Shown here: positions 35,148 to 44,962 of the stretch, piece after piece
Numbering within the stretch: the stretch's first letter is position 1
How the letters are laid out: each line of letters starts with the position of its first letter
Source: Rs1 sp038900335
GTDB lineage: Bacteria; Pseudomonadota; Gammaproteobacteria; Pseudomonadales; Balneatricaceae
Assembly: GCA_038900335.1 (NCBI GenBank)
Contig: JBBMRB010000020.1
Location: 4,997-68,996, forward strand
Length of the DNA stretch: 64,000 bases
Direction: 5' to 3'
Position numbers and translations under genes: made by a program
The notes under the pieces: model-generated
Told to the model about the DNA's origin: nothing
Seen by the model: only the letters and a program-made list of their open reading frames with translations
Databases searched by the model: none

Positions 35148-35945
35148 TTAGTCGTTGGCAAAAACCAGCTCAGTGATGATGCGTTTGATCACATCATAAG
35201 TTAACGGTTTCTTTAATAGGGCCGATACACCAGAGTTTTCTATCGCAGCTAATGATGATTCATCTTGTTCAGATGTGACCATCATAACCGGCACACTAGG
35301 TTGTGTTTTATCGTTGCGGATCAGTTCAAGCAGTTCTTTGCCATCGACATTTGGCATGTTGTAGTCAGTGACTACCAAATCAAAGTTATGTTTGCGAAAC
35401 AGCTCGAAAGCTTGGGCGCCATCTTCTGCTTCGAGCATTGTTGTAACACCAAGATTGGTCAATATGTTTTTAAAGTAAGTGCGTGATAACTTGCTGTCAT
35501 CAACGATCAGTACGCTCAATGACTCAAAGTCTTCATCACTGACAATATCTGTTTCATAATCGCCGATATAATCTAAAGTGCTATTTAAAACTTTGGCCAG
35601 TTCATTTTCACTGAATGGCTTTGGTAGTATACCGATGGCGCCAGCTTGGCGAACGGGTTCTAAAAAGCGATAGTGAGTTTCAGATGAGACTAATAAAAAG
35701 GTCGTTTTTTGTAAACGCTCATCTGCGCGCATATTGTTGACAATATCGGTGCCTGTCATATCCGGTAAGTGCATAGAGCTAATAACAATATCTGGAACCT
35801 GAGTGTCCATAAAATTTAGCGCATCTTGCCCGCAGGTAAACTCTTCAATATCATCTATTTCATAACCTGCTAAGTGTTTGAGGATTATAGATCTTTGAAG
35901 ATTAGAAGGCTCAATCAATACAACTAAAAGGCTACTTAAATTCAT
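35148..35945 (-). CDS. Double-receiver response regulator; first receiver degenerate
   Basis: A 265-residue protein made of two CheY-like receiver domains and no output domain. The start at ATG 35945 (MNLSSLLVVLIEPS) removes 28 upstream codons that match nothing. Receiver 2 (about 144-265) is complete: DD149-150, phospho-acceptor D194 in VVTDYNMP, T224 and K246. Receiver 1 (about 5-130) has IEPS instead of the acidic pair and Ser57 where the acceptor Asp should be (VISSMHLP), so it probably cannot be phosphorylated on Asp. Partners are unknown; no kinase gene is nearby. Confidence 0.85.
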   Translation of the reverse strand: MNLSSLLVVLIEPSNLQRSIILKHLAGYEIDDIEEFTCGQDALNFMDTQVPDIVISSMHLPDMTGTDIVNNMRADERLQKTTFLLVSSETHYRFLEPVRQAGAIGILPKPFSENELAKVLNSTLDYIGDYETDIVSDEDFESLSVLIVDDSKLSRTYFKNILTNLGVTTMLEAEDGAQAFELFRKHNFDLVVTDYNMPNVDGKELLELIRNDKTQPSVPVMMVTSEQDESSLAAIENSGVSALLKKPLTYDVIKRIITELVFAND

Positions 35946-36389
35946 ACGGGTTCTCATGTGACTAGAAATGAATATTAGATAATATGTACTGGGCGAATAG
36001 TCATCTAACAATATTGATGGATTACCCACTTACAGTATAAGCCAAGCTAAGACTTTTTGCAGTATATCAAACTGACATAATAATTTATTTAAAAAATAGA
36101 TATATTCGTCAGTGATCAAAAATGAGGCTTATAAGTATTGCGGCTATCGAGAATACAAGTAAGGTTTAATATGCTAATGTTGCTCGCGACTCAAAATGGA
36201 TTTGTTTTAATAGATATAGATTAGCGCTTTTTATAGTGCATTTGCTCTAATCTAAGCTACTATTTTTGTAGTCTTTGTCGGGTTTTTTATTATAAATCAG
36301 GCTTTACTATTTCCTCTCTTAGACTATTGATCTAATGATGTTATTGGTTTTTTTAAGAAATGAGGAGTTAATTATCAGAGTATCTCAAT
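35946..36389. other. Divergent intergenic region, response regulator / MFS
   Basis: About 440 bp of AT-rich DNA with no gene or RNA I can recognise. It must contain two divergent promoters; none is clear enough to mark. Confidence 0.45.
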
Positions 36390-37565
36390 ATGAATAAGAC
36401 AGTTGCCATATTATCGCTGTGTCAGGCGTTATTAAATACCGGTAATATTTTGCTAATAGCAATGGCGGCATTAATAGGGCAAACATTAGCGCCGACAGAT
36501 GCACTCATTACTTTTCCACTGGCCCTGCAGTTTGTAGGGTTGATGACAGCGACTATCCCCGCATCATTAATTATGAGTAAATTAGGACGCCGCAAAGGTT
36601 TTTACTTAGGTAATAGTATCGGTATTGGAGGAGCGCTAGTGTGCGCTGCTGCACTAGCTGTACACAGTTTTTCACTGTTATGCATTGGCTCATTTCTATT
36701 AGGTATTGGTATAGGTTTTGGTACGTTGTATCGTTTTGCCGCGGTCGAATCGTGTGAGCCCAGCCAAAAAAGTAAGGCGATATCTTATGTCATGTTAGGC
36801 GGTGTTATCGCTGCTTTTATAGGCCCAGCACTGGCGGTAGAAAGTAAGGATTGGCTGCAAGGTTATCCTTTTGTCGGCTCGTTTTTAGGTGTGGTGGTGT
36901 TAAATGTTATCGCTTTTATACTGCTAACCTTTGCCGAGTTTCCTAAAGTAAGCCAAAGTTTGTCAACACAAAAAAAACAGCGACCGATACTTACTATTTT
37001 GATGCAGCCAGTATTTATTTTATCAGTGGTGTCTGCGACTGTCGGCTATGCCATTATGAATTTATTAATGTCGGCTACACCACTGGCGATGCATCGTCAT
37101 AGCTTTAGTTTTGCAGACTCTGCTTGGGTAATACAATGGCACGTACTGGGTATGTTTTTACCGTCCTTTTTTACTGGAAAATTAATTCAACGCTTTGGTG
37201 CAATTAAATTAATTCAAATAGGTTCGGTTTTGATATTGGGCTGTATACTGGTGAACTTTGATGGCCAAAGCCTCTGGCATTTTTGGAGCGCGTTAGTGTT
37301 ACTCGGTGTTGGCTGGAACTTTATGTTTATTAGCGGTACTCATATTGTAACATCTGCATATGAGCCCCATGAAAAGTCAAAGAGCCAAGCCGCCAATGAG
37401 TTTATTTTGTTTTCGATGGTGACGTTATCGGCATTGAGTTCTGGATGGTTAGAGGCCACGATAGGCTGGAGCAACATGAATTTATTAATGATATCAATTG
37501 TCGCTATATCAGTGCTTGTTGTCTGGCTGTTTTCTTATAAAATAGCAGCCAGTGTGAACCATTAA
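36390..37565 (+). CDS. MFS transporter
   Basis: A 391-residue major facilitator with about twelve hydrophobic spans. The loop 2-3 motif is present as MSKLGRRKGFYLGN (motif A-like), and SLLCIGSFLLGIGIGFGTLYRF forms an early membrane segment. No periplasmic domain or fused module. Substrate is unknown and neighbours give no hint. Confidence 0.8.
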   Translation: MNKTVAILSLCQALLNTGNILLIAMAALIGQTLAPTDALITFPLALQFVGLMTATIPASLIMSKLGRRKGFYLGNSIGIGGALVCAAALAVHSFSLLCIGSFLLGIGIGFGTLYRFAAVESCEPSQKSKAISYVMLGGVIAAFIGPALAVESKDWLQGYPFVGSFLGVVVLNVIAFILLTFAEFPKVSQSLSTQKKQRPILTILMQPVFILSVVSATVGYAIMNLLMSATPLAMHRHSFSFADSAWVIQWHVLGMFLPSFFTGKLIQRFGAIKLIQIGSVLILGCILVNFDGQSLWHFWSALVLLGVGWNFMFISGTHIVTSAYEPHEKSKSQAANEFILFSMVTLSALSSGWLEATIGWSNMNLLMISIVAISVLVVWLFSYKIAASVNH

Positions 37566-37596
37566 GTTTGATCGTAATAATAGGTAGGTATCGGCG

Positions 37597-37800
37597 TTGA
37601 AGAGTTTTATTTTTAGTACAGATAATGATCGTGGTGGTGTAATGCTGTGTGATCTTAATGAGATTGATGAAGCTGTAGTTTATTTGCAAAAACGCTTTCG
37701 CGGTGTCGTAAAAGTTGAAATGGGCAAAAAGCTGTGGACGATAGATGATGGTTACTCAGAATTAGAGCTTAAAACGGATAGTGCCAGTTTAAGCAATTAG
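37597..37800 (+). CDS. Small protein of unknown function (67 aa)
   Basis: I do not recognise it. The frame begins with TTG at 37597, with GGTAGG about 8 nt upstream; an ATG at 37642 would give 52 residues. The protein is soluble and mixed alpha/beta in composition (FIFSTDNDRGGVMLCDLNE, VYLQKRFRGVVKVEMGKKLWTIDDG). Codon use resembles neighbours, and it fills the gap between the MFS gene and recC on the same strand, which favours a real gene. No motif suggests a role. Confidence 0.5.
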   Translation: MKSFIFSTDNDRGGVMLCDLNEIDEAVVYLQKRFRGVVKVEMGKKLWTIDDGYSELELKTDSASLSN

Positions 37801-37944
37801 CGATGGGCTAAAACCAGGCAATTGCTCATTTAAAACGCTGTACACAGGCATCAAAATTAATCTAGCTATCTAGGCTGTATCTCATTTAATAGTGCGCTAG
37901 TTTGACAGCGCAATGTGATATTTATTACTTGTAAAGGTTGAACA

Positions 37945-40900
37945 TTGTTAAGAGTTTATCATTCTAATTCATTAGATACCCTTCGTGATTTACTGGTGGA
38001 GATGATTGCTCGAGATCCTATCAGTGACCCTTTTTGTGCCGAGAAAATTTTGGTTCAAAGCCCAGGTATGGCCCAGTGGCTAAAGCTGGAAATAGCTCAG
38101 CGTTTAAAAATAGCAGCCAATATCGACTTCCCATTACCCGCGAGTTTTTTATGGCGTACGTTCGCCAATTTATTAGTCGATGTTCCCGAGCGCTCTGCCT
38201 ATTCAAAAGAGAGTATGACGTGGGTGTTAATGCGGGTTTTGCCCAATAAGTTAGCCTCTGCACAGTTTGCTACTCTCAATCATTATCTAACACAAGATCA
38301 GCAACCGTTTAAGCTCTATCAGCTGTGTGAAAAAATCGCTGACTTATTCGATCAATATTTAGTTTATCGCCCCGATTGGATCGCTAATTGGGAAAGTGAC
38401 GATGATAGCCCTGTCGATGATACGCAAAGCGAGCAATTGTGGCAGCCTATTCTATGGCGTGAAATTGTTGCTGATACGAAATCTCGCGAATTGCCGCACT
38501 GGCATCGCGCCAATATGTTTGGCTCGTTCATCGATGCAATAAATGAAGCGGATGCAGCTGATATACCACGGCGCGTGTTTGTGTTTGGTATATCGGCACT
38601 GCCGGAAAATTATCTACAAGCTTTAGTCGCTCTCGGCAATCGCTGTGATATTCATTTAATGGTTGCTAACCCCTGTCGCCAGTTTTGGAGTGATATCGTA
38701 GATCGGCGCTATTTAGCGAAATTAACCCGTACTAATTATGCCAGTGATCAAGACCATATTTCGCAATTGAGTTTATATGAACAAGGTAACCCCTTACTGG
38801 CTTCTATGGGGAAGTTAGGCCGGGATTACCTTTATCTCTTAAATCAGCTTGATTTACCTGAAGTACAGTTGTTTAGCGAGGATGACAATACTCATCTGCT
38901 TAGTGCAATGCAAAGTGATATTCTGTCGTTACGCTCACGCAAAGCAACAGCTGAGTACCCTGATCAGCAGCGCCTAGTGATAGCTTTGGATGATCAGTCA
39001 GTCAAAGTGCATAACTGTTATAGTGCAATGCGTGAAGTTGAAGTGCTGCAAGATCAACTACTAGCAATGCTAGAGGATCAGCCAGATTTAGAGCCACGCG
39101 ATATTATTGTGATGATGCCAGATGTCGCTATTTACAGCCCTTTTATCGAAGCGGTTTTTGGCCAAGCGGCACATAATCGTTATTTACCTTTTTCAATATC
39201 AGATAGAAACGCTCAGCAAGAATCCCCTTTAATAGCGAACTTCTTACAGTTATTACAACTATCAAAAAGTCGCTACGGTGCATCGCAAATTTTAGAACTG
39301 TTATCCTTACCTGCTCTGTTAAGACGTTTTGAGTTAGATGAAGTTGATTTTGAGCACATGCGCCGCTGGATTCTAGAAAGTGGTATTAAATGGGGCCTAG
39401 ATGAGCAAAACAGGCAGGAGATCAGTGCCACCAGTTTTGCACAAAATAGCTGGCAGTTTGGTCTAGATAGAATGTTTGCAGGCTTTGCCCTAGGTGATAC
39501 TGAGCAAACGTGGCAAGGTATTGCACCCTATGCTGAAATCGCAGGATTAGAGGGGGCGGTGTTAGGCCAGCTCGCTCGCTTTGTTGAACTGTTACATGAT
39601 TGTAAAGAGCAGTTTTCTAGTAGTGCTGGGATCACTGCTTGGGTCAGTTTTTTTCATCAATTGATTGAAGAATTATATGCTGCAGATGATGCCGATTTAG
39701 CGGCGATAGAGTTAATTTACAATGCTTTAGAGAGCTTACAAACGACTATTGATGAAGCTAAATATGAGCAGCAAATACCTGCTGATATTATCGTTGACTA
39801 TCTACAGCAAAGCTTAACACAGCAGCGTTCAGGCCAGCGTTTCTTATCAGGGCAAGTAAATTTTTGTACCTTGATGCCGATGCGAGCAATTCCTTTTAAA
39901 GTTGTCTGCTTGTTAGGTATGAATGATGGTGATTATCCGCGATCAATCCCTGCAATGGGTTTTGATTTAATGGCGGTGCATACACGAAAAGGTGATAGAT
40001 CACGACGAGATGATGATAGGTATTTGTTTTTAGAGGCATTATTATCTGCGAGAAATAAATTATATATCAGTTATGTCGGCCGCTCTATCGCTGATAATAG
40101 TGTGAGAGCGCCATCTGTACTTGTGAGCGAGTTACTAGAGTATATCCAGCAAGGCTATTATTCACAAGCATCTGTGAAGACTGATCTGAGGGCGCTAAAT
40201 ATAGAAGTGATAGAGCAGCAGGGCGAAGAGCTAAAGCAACAGCTATTAGTCAAGCATCCTCTCACTGCTTATCATCGTAGCTATTTTAGCCAAGATAGTG
40301 AGTTATTTAGTTTTGCTAAACAGTGGCTGCCCATTGCCGATGTTGAATCAAGCCTTGCAAAGCCCAGTGCTTTTATCCAGCCATTAGATGATAAGCCGGT
40401 GACTGAATTAACATTGAGCGCGCTGGTGGCGTTTTTTAAGCAGCCAGTGAGATATTTTTTTCAGCAGCGTTTGCAAGTTAATTTTTTAAGTGAAGAAGAG
40501 CCTTTGGAAGATGAAGAACCCTTTGCTTTATCGGGCTTAGATAATTATGTACAGCGTGATGAACTGCTGAAAAATATTTTAAAGAGCGATAATAATCAGC
40601 GTCGTTTTGTTGAATATTTACATCGTAATGGCACCTTGCCTATCGGTGTATCCGGTGATCAAATATTGTCTAAAAATGAGCATGATGTTCAAGAGTTAGC
40701 ACAAAAGCTATTGCCTTTAATGCAAGGTGATTTGACTAAACTATCTTTTGATTTAAACCTTGGGCAAACGCAACTAACAGGTTGGATAGAGCCGCTTTAT
40801 GATACTGGTGTTGTCAAATATAGCGCAGGTAAGAGTAGTGGACGCAGTTATATTTCATGCTGGATAGAGCATTTAGCAGCGTGTGCAAATGGTTGTCAGC

Positions 40901-41247
40901 ATGTGACGTATTTTAGAGCAATCAATGAGCAGTTTCACTATCAGGTTGTTGAGCCAGAACAGGCGCAAAACCTGTTGCACTCATTATTAAATATTTTCTA
41001 TCTTGGCCAAAAACAACCTTTGTCTTGGGAGCCTGATTTAGGATGGAAGTTATTTAATAGTGATGATATTGATAAATTTAACGCCAGCGCATTAAAAGAT
41101 TACAATAAATATAATGATCCCTATATACACCGGGTCTATCCTAGATGGCAGGATATATCTGTCGGGCTTGATGCACTAAATGATGAAATTTTTGCGCCCT
41201 TGAGCAAGTATTTAATTGTCGATACACAGGTAGATACTGATGAGTGA
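37945..41247 (+). CDS. recC: Exonuclease V gamma subunit (RecC)
   Basis: An 1100-residue subunit of RecBCD, which repairs double-strand breaks and recognises Chi. It starts with TTG, with AAAGG 7 nt upstream; the N terminus MLRVYHSNSLDTLRDLL matches E. coli RecC, so TTG is the true start. Conserved blocks include EKILVQSPGMAQWLK, AANIDFPLPASFLW, VFVFGISALP and VCLLGMNDGDYPR. Helicase motifs are degenerate, as expected for RecC. It overlaps recB by 8 nt. Confidence 0.96.
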   Translation: MLRVYHSNSLDTLRDLLVEMIARDPISDPFCAEKILVQSPGMAQWLKLEIAQRLKIAANIDFPLPASFLWRTFANLLVDVPERSAYSKESMTWVLMRVLPNKLASAQFATLNHYLTQDQQPFKLYQLCEKIADLFDQYLVYRPDWIANWESDDDSPVDDTQSEQLWQPILWREIVADTKSRELPHWHRANMFGSFIDAINEADAADIPRRVFVFGISALPENYLQALVALGNRCDIHLMVANPCRQFWSDIVDRRYLAKLTRTNYASDQDHISQLSLYEQGNPLLASMGKLGRDYLYLLNQLDLPEVQLFSEDDNTHLLSAMQSDILSLRSRKATAEYPDQQRLVIALDDQSVKVHNCYSAMREVEVLQDQLLAMLEDQPDLEPRDIIVMMPDVAIYSPFIEAVFGQAAHNRYLPFSISDRNAQQESPLIANFLQLLQLSKSRYGASQILELLSLPALLRRFELDEVDFEHMRRWILESGIKWGLDEQNRQEISATSFAQNSWQFGLDRMFAGFALGDTEQTWQGIAPYAEIAGLEGAVLGQLARFVELLHDCKEQFSSSAGITAWVSFFHQLIEELYAADDADLAAIELIYNALESLQTTIDEAKYEQQIPADIIVDYLQQSLTQQRSGQRFLSGQVNFCTLMPMRAIPFKVVCLLGMNDGDYPRSIPAMGFDLMAVHTRKGDRSRRDDDRYLFLEALLSARNKLYISYVGRSIADNSVRAPSVLVSELLEYIQQGYYSQASVKTDLRALNIEVIEQQGEELKQQLLVKHPLTAYHRSYFSQDSELFSFAKQWLPIADVESSLAKPSAFIQPLDDKPVTELTLSALVAFFKQPVRYFFQQRLQVNFLSEEEPLEDEEPFALSGLDNYVQRDELLKNILKSDNNQRRFVEYLHRNGTLPIGVSGDQILSKNEHDVQELAQKLLPLMQGDLTKLSFDLNLGQTQLTGWIEPLYDTGVVKYSAGKSSGRSYISCWIEHLAACANGCQHVTYFRAINEQFHYQVVEPEQAQNLLHSLLNIFYLGQKQPLSWEPDLGWKLFNSDDIDKFNASALKDYNKYNDPYIHRVYPRWQDISVGLDALNDEIFAPLSKYLIVDTQVDTDE

Positions 41248-44200
41248 TGATGTGTTGGCGTATCATGATGATAGTGTACAAACTTTAGATCCACTAACGC
41301 TGCCATTAACAGGGCAGGGGCTGATCGAGGCGAGTGCCGGTACCGGTAAAACTTATACCTTAGCAGCGTTATATTTACGCTTAATACTGGGTTTAGGCCG
41401 GGACAACCCGTTAGAAGTGGAGCAAATTCTGGTAGTGACGTTTACGCAAGCGGCAACACAAGAATTGCGTGAGCGTATTAGGGAGCGTATTCAAAAAGCT
41501 AGAATAGCGTTCGTCACAGGGCAGAGCCAAGATCCATTTTTACAACAATTAATGCTACAACACAAAGATCATGAGCGCGCGATTCTAGATTTAGAGTTTG
41601 CCGCCTCTGAAATGGATCAGGCTGCTATATTTACCATTCATGGTTTTTGCCAGCGCATGTTAATGCAACACGCTTTTGAATCAGGTGCTAATTTTAATGC
41701 GCAGCTAATCAATGATGATAGCGATGTGGTTCGCAGGGCTTTATTAGATTTTTGGCGCTGTCAGTTGTATAGCGCAGATACCAGTTTGGCTAGGGAGATA
41801 TTAGCAAACTATAAAACACCAGATGATTTACTGAAAAAGATTCGCAGTTATCTCTCTCTAGAAAACATCGTTCTTATACCTGATTATTCTAATTATCCAT
41901 TAGTAGAGCGCTGGCAGCAATTTGAACAAGCAGAAAAAGAGCTCAGGATAAGTGTCGCAGCGGTGCGTGAAAGCAAGGACCCAGCTGATGATTTAATGGC
42001 TATTATTCAGAGCTCATCTGTCAATAAGCGCAGCTACTCTAAACGCAATTTACCTAACTGGTTACTCAAGCTAGATGCGTTTGCTCAAGGCGAGAAGGTG
42101 GCGCTGGATAGCCTGTTAAAATTCAGCCAAGCAGTGTTGATTGAAAAATCTGGCGCCGATGCTCCACAGCATAGTATTTTTGAAGAGATTGAAAGCTTTT
42201 GTGCCGCCCAGATCGATGTCAAAGCGGTTGTTTTTTGTCGCGCGCTCAGTGCTGTACGCACTAATATGGCGATCGAAAAAGAACAGCATCAACAATTGAG
42301 CTTTGATGATTTACTTAATACTTTAGCGAGAGTGTTGAATAGTGATAATGCTGAAGCATTAAGTAGTGCGATTAGACAGCAATATCCTTTTGCATTGATT
42401 GATGAGTTTCAAGATACGGACCCGCAACAATATGATATTTTTTGCAAACTCTATCACTTAGGAGCGCAAGGCTCTGAGGCTGAAATCGAGCGGGGCAGTT
42501 GTCAGCTGAATCAGCCATTGGTGAGTGATAGTATCATTGCCAATGCTAATGCCAATGCTAATGCCAATGAGAGAAAAACCTTCGCAGCGCAGCGTGAAAA
42601 GCTGGGCTTTTTGATGATAGGTGACCCAAAACAATCTATCTATGCGTTTCGCGGTGCTGATATATTTACTTATATGAAAGCGCGCCAACAAGTGACTCAG
42701 CGCTATACGTTGGCCAAAAACTGGCGATCTAGTGCCAGTATGGTCAGTGCAACAAATACCTTGTTTAGTCGCTCCCCCGCGCCTTTTATCTATCAGCAAG
42801 ATATTAGTTTTTACAGTGTTGAAGCTGCCAACCAAGATGAGCCCCAACTGGCGTTACAAGGTAATAGCATTAATGCTTTATCCTTTTGGTATAGCGATAA
42901 AGCGGTTAATGCTGAGCAGTATTTGTCGCAAACAGCGCTCACTTGTGCGACGCAAATAGCGAAGATGTTAAGTACCGGCACGCTGAAGAATAAACCGGTA
43001 AATCCCGCTAATATAGCGGTGTTAGTGCGAGACAGAAAAGAAGCTGGGCTAGTGCAGCAGGCACTAATGCAGTTAAAAATAGACTCAGTGTTTATGTCTA
43101 ATCGTGAGAATGTATACCTTACGACGATTGCCCGTGAAATGTATTATATTTTACAAGCAGTTAATGATCCTAATAATGAGCGCTTACTTAGGACGGCATT
43201 AGCTACTGAAATTTTTCAGCTTAATAGTCATGAGTTGTTTGCTTTAAATCAAGATGAGTTAGCTTGGGAAGCTCTGGTTGATGAATGTCTGAATTATCGC
43301 AAAATATGGGAGCGCAGCGGTGTTTTAGCTATGCTACATGCCTTGTTACAACAGCGCGCACTCGCTCAACGCTGGTTAGCTTATGCTGATGGTGAAAGGC
43401 GTTTAACAGATTACTTACACTTAGCTGAATTACTTGAACAAGCTTGTGTAGACCTTGACTCAAAAGAAGCATTGATTCGCTACTTCCAAGAAAAAAGAGC
43501 GCAGAGCTCTAACCAAGCGCAAGAATTACAGTTGCGATTAGATAGTGATAGACAGCGAGTCACGGTGATCACGATTCACAAATCTAAAGGCCTAGAATAC
43601 GACATTGTGTATCTACCTTTTGTCTGTCGTTACCGTCAAGCGAGTAATTTACTTTATCATGATGCCCTGGGACAACCGACTCTTAATTTTGATGATGACA
43701 ACAAAGAAGAGGCTTCAAAAGAGCAGTTAGCAGAAGATTTAAGGCTGCTTTACGTCGCCATTACTCGTGCAGTACATGCCTGTTTTATCGGTATGGCCGA
43801 TGTGACACTACGCAATAAGAGTGTATGGCAAAAAACAGCGATTGGTTATTTACTGACTTTGATTAAAAAAGATGAAGAGAGCTGCTTGCTAGAGGGCGTA
43901 ACTCTAGCGGAGTGTTTGGCGTTACTGGCCAAGGATGATGCCAATATTAGTTTAATATCATTAGATAACATCGTATTAGAGCAAAGTGATATGTTTGTTG
44001 ATGATGTTAAAGACGCTACTCAAACAATAGCTGCGAGTGAGCAGGTGTTAAGTGCACGTGAATTTAATCGCCTGATAAATAGAGATTGGCGAGTCACCAG
44101 TTATTCTGCCCTATCCAGAGATGCGCAGCATTTAACGGTGCAAGATCCCAGAGCTGAAAATAAATTGACCAGCGACACTTTAGATATAGAAGTGATTGAA

Positions 44201-44962
44201 GAGCAGGCCATTGAAGCAGAGATTAGTGATCAGAAAACTATTTTTAATTTTCACAAAGGTGCTGTTGCCGGTACCTTTTTACACAGTATCTATGAAGAGA
44301 TAGATTTTGAGCAATGTCAAAAGCAAGATATTGCGACAGTGCTAGAAAAGCGCTTACCACTGGTTGGTTATGAGCTATCTTGGCTGCCTTGTCTAACCGA
44401 ATTTGTCGATCAATCGTTGGATGCTCAGTTAACAGCTACGCCTTTTATAGAAGGTTTTACACTACGTGATATCAGTGCGGTTAATCGTCTAGTGGAAATG
44501 GAATTTGTATTTCCTTTTGCAGCAATTAACTGTCAACAAGTTAACCAATTGTTGGTAAAACACGATGCACTGGCAGCACAGGCCGGCCTGTTGATGTTTG
44601 AACAAGTAGAAGGCATGTTAAAAGGGTTTATCGATTTAACGATAAGGCATGATAATAAATACTATGTTGTCGATTATAAATCAAACTTTCTAGGTAGTGC
44701 GCTAGAGGATTATCATTTAAGTGCCATTGAGCAGGCAATGATAGAGCATCGTTATGATTTTCAATATGTACTTTATACCTTAGCATTGCATCGCTTGCTT
44801 AGATCTCGCTTGGAAAATTATGATTATGATATCCATGTCGGTGGTGTTTTTTATCTGTTTTTGCGCGGTTTGCAAGCGCAATCGCAGACAGGTGTTTTTT
44901 ATACCAAGCCCAAAAAAGCATTAATAGAGCAGCTTGATGCATTATTTGAGAATATAAAATGA
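41240..44962 (+). CDS. recB: Exonuclease V beta subunit (RecB helicase-nuclease)
   Basis: A 1240-residue 3'-5' helicase and nuclease, about 60 residues longer than E. coli RecB. Walker A EASAGTGKTYT is near 30-40; motif II is LIDEFQDTDPQQYDIF, motif III LMIGDPKQSIYAFRGAD; VITIHKSKGLEYDIV and LRLLYVAITRA are motifs V-VI. The C-terminal nuclease site has GFIDLTIRHDNKYYVVDYKSNFLG, with both Asp and the Lys intact. Between motifs II and III there is an extra stretch of roughly 40 residues holding an Ala-Asn repeat. The start codon overlaps recC; recD overlaps its end by 4 nt. Confidence 0.96.
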   Translation: MSDDVLAYHDDSVQTLDPLTLPLTGQGLIEASAGTGKTYTLAALYLRLILGLGRDNPLEVEQILVVTFTQAATQELRERIRERIQKARIAFVTGQSQDPFLQQLMLQHKDHERAILDLEFAASEMDQAAIFTIHGFCQRMLMQHAFESGANFNAQLINDDSDVVRRALLDFWRCQLYSADTSLAREILANYKTPDDLLKKIRSYLSLENIVLIPDYSNYPLVERWQQFEQAEKELRISVAAVRESKDPADDLMAIIQSSSVNKRSYSKRNLPNWLLKLDAFAQGEKVALDSLLKFSQAVLIEKSGADAPQHSIFEEIESFCAAQIDVKAVVFCRALSAVRTNMAIEKEQHQQLSFDDLLNTLARVLNSDNAEALSSAIRQQYPFALIDEFQDTDPQQYDIFCKLYHLGAQGSEAEIERGSCQLNQPLVSDSIIANANANANANERKTFAAQREKLGFLMIGDPKQSIYAFRGADIFTYMKARQQVTQRYTLAKNWRSSASMVSATNTLFSRSPAPFIYQQDISFYSVEAANQDEPQLALQGNSINALSFWYSDKAVNAEQYLSQTALTCATQIAKMLSTGTLKNKPVNPANIAVLVRDRKEAGLVQQALMQLKIDSVFMSNRENVYLTTIAREMYYILQAVNDPNNERLLRTALATEIFQLNSHELFALNQDELAWEALVDECLNYRKIWERSGVLAMLHALLQQRALAQRWLAYADGERRLTDYLHLAELLEQACVDLDSKEALIRYFQEKRAQSSNQAQELQLRLDSDRQRVTVITIHKSKGLEYDIVYLPFVCRYRQASNLLYHDALGQPTLNFDDDNKEEASKEQLAEDLRLLYVAITRAVHACFIGMADVTLRNKSVWQKTAIGYLLTLIKKDEESCLLEGVTLAECLALLAKDDANISLISLDNIVLEQSDMFVDDVKDATQTIAASEQVLSAREFNRLINRDWRVTSYSALSRDAQHLTVQDPRAENKLTSDTLDIEVIEEQAIEAEISDQKTIFNFHKGAVAGTFLHSIYEEIDFEQCQKQDIATVLEKRLPLVGYELSWLPCLTEFVDQSLDAQLTATPFIEGFTLRDISAVNRLVEMEFVFPFAAINCQQVNQLLVKHDALAAQAGLLMFEQVEGMLKGFIDLTIRHDNKYYVVDYKSNFLGSALEDYHLSAIEQAMIEHRYDFQYVLYTLALHRLLRSRLENYDYDIHVGGVFYLFLRGLQAQSQTGVFYTKPKKALIEQLDALFENIK
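42539..42568 (+). repeat. In-frame AATGCY hexanucleotide repeat inside recB
   Basis: Two and a half copies of a 12-bp unit (GCCAATGCTAAT) encode alternating Ala-Asn residues. Changes by 6 or 12 bp would stay in frame. It sits in the insertion between helicase motifs II and III. Confidence 0.85.

Noticed and set aside
42458..42847. 129-codon antisense frame inside recB
   Set aside because: Complement of conserved helicase motifs and the Ala-Asn repeat (reads as Ile-Gly-Ile-Ser repeats).
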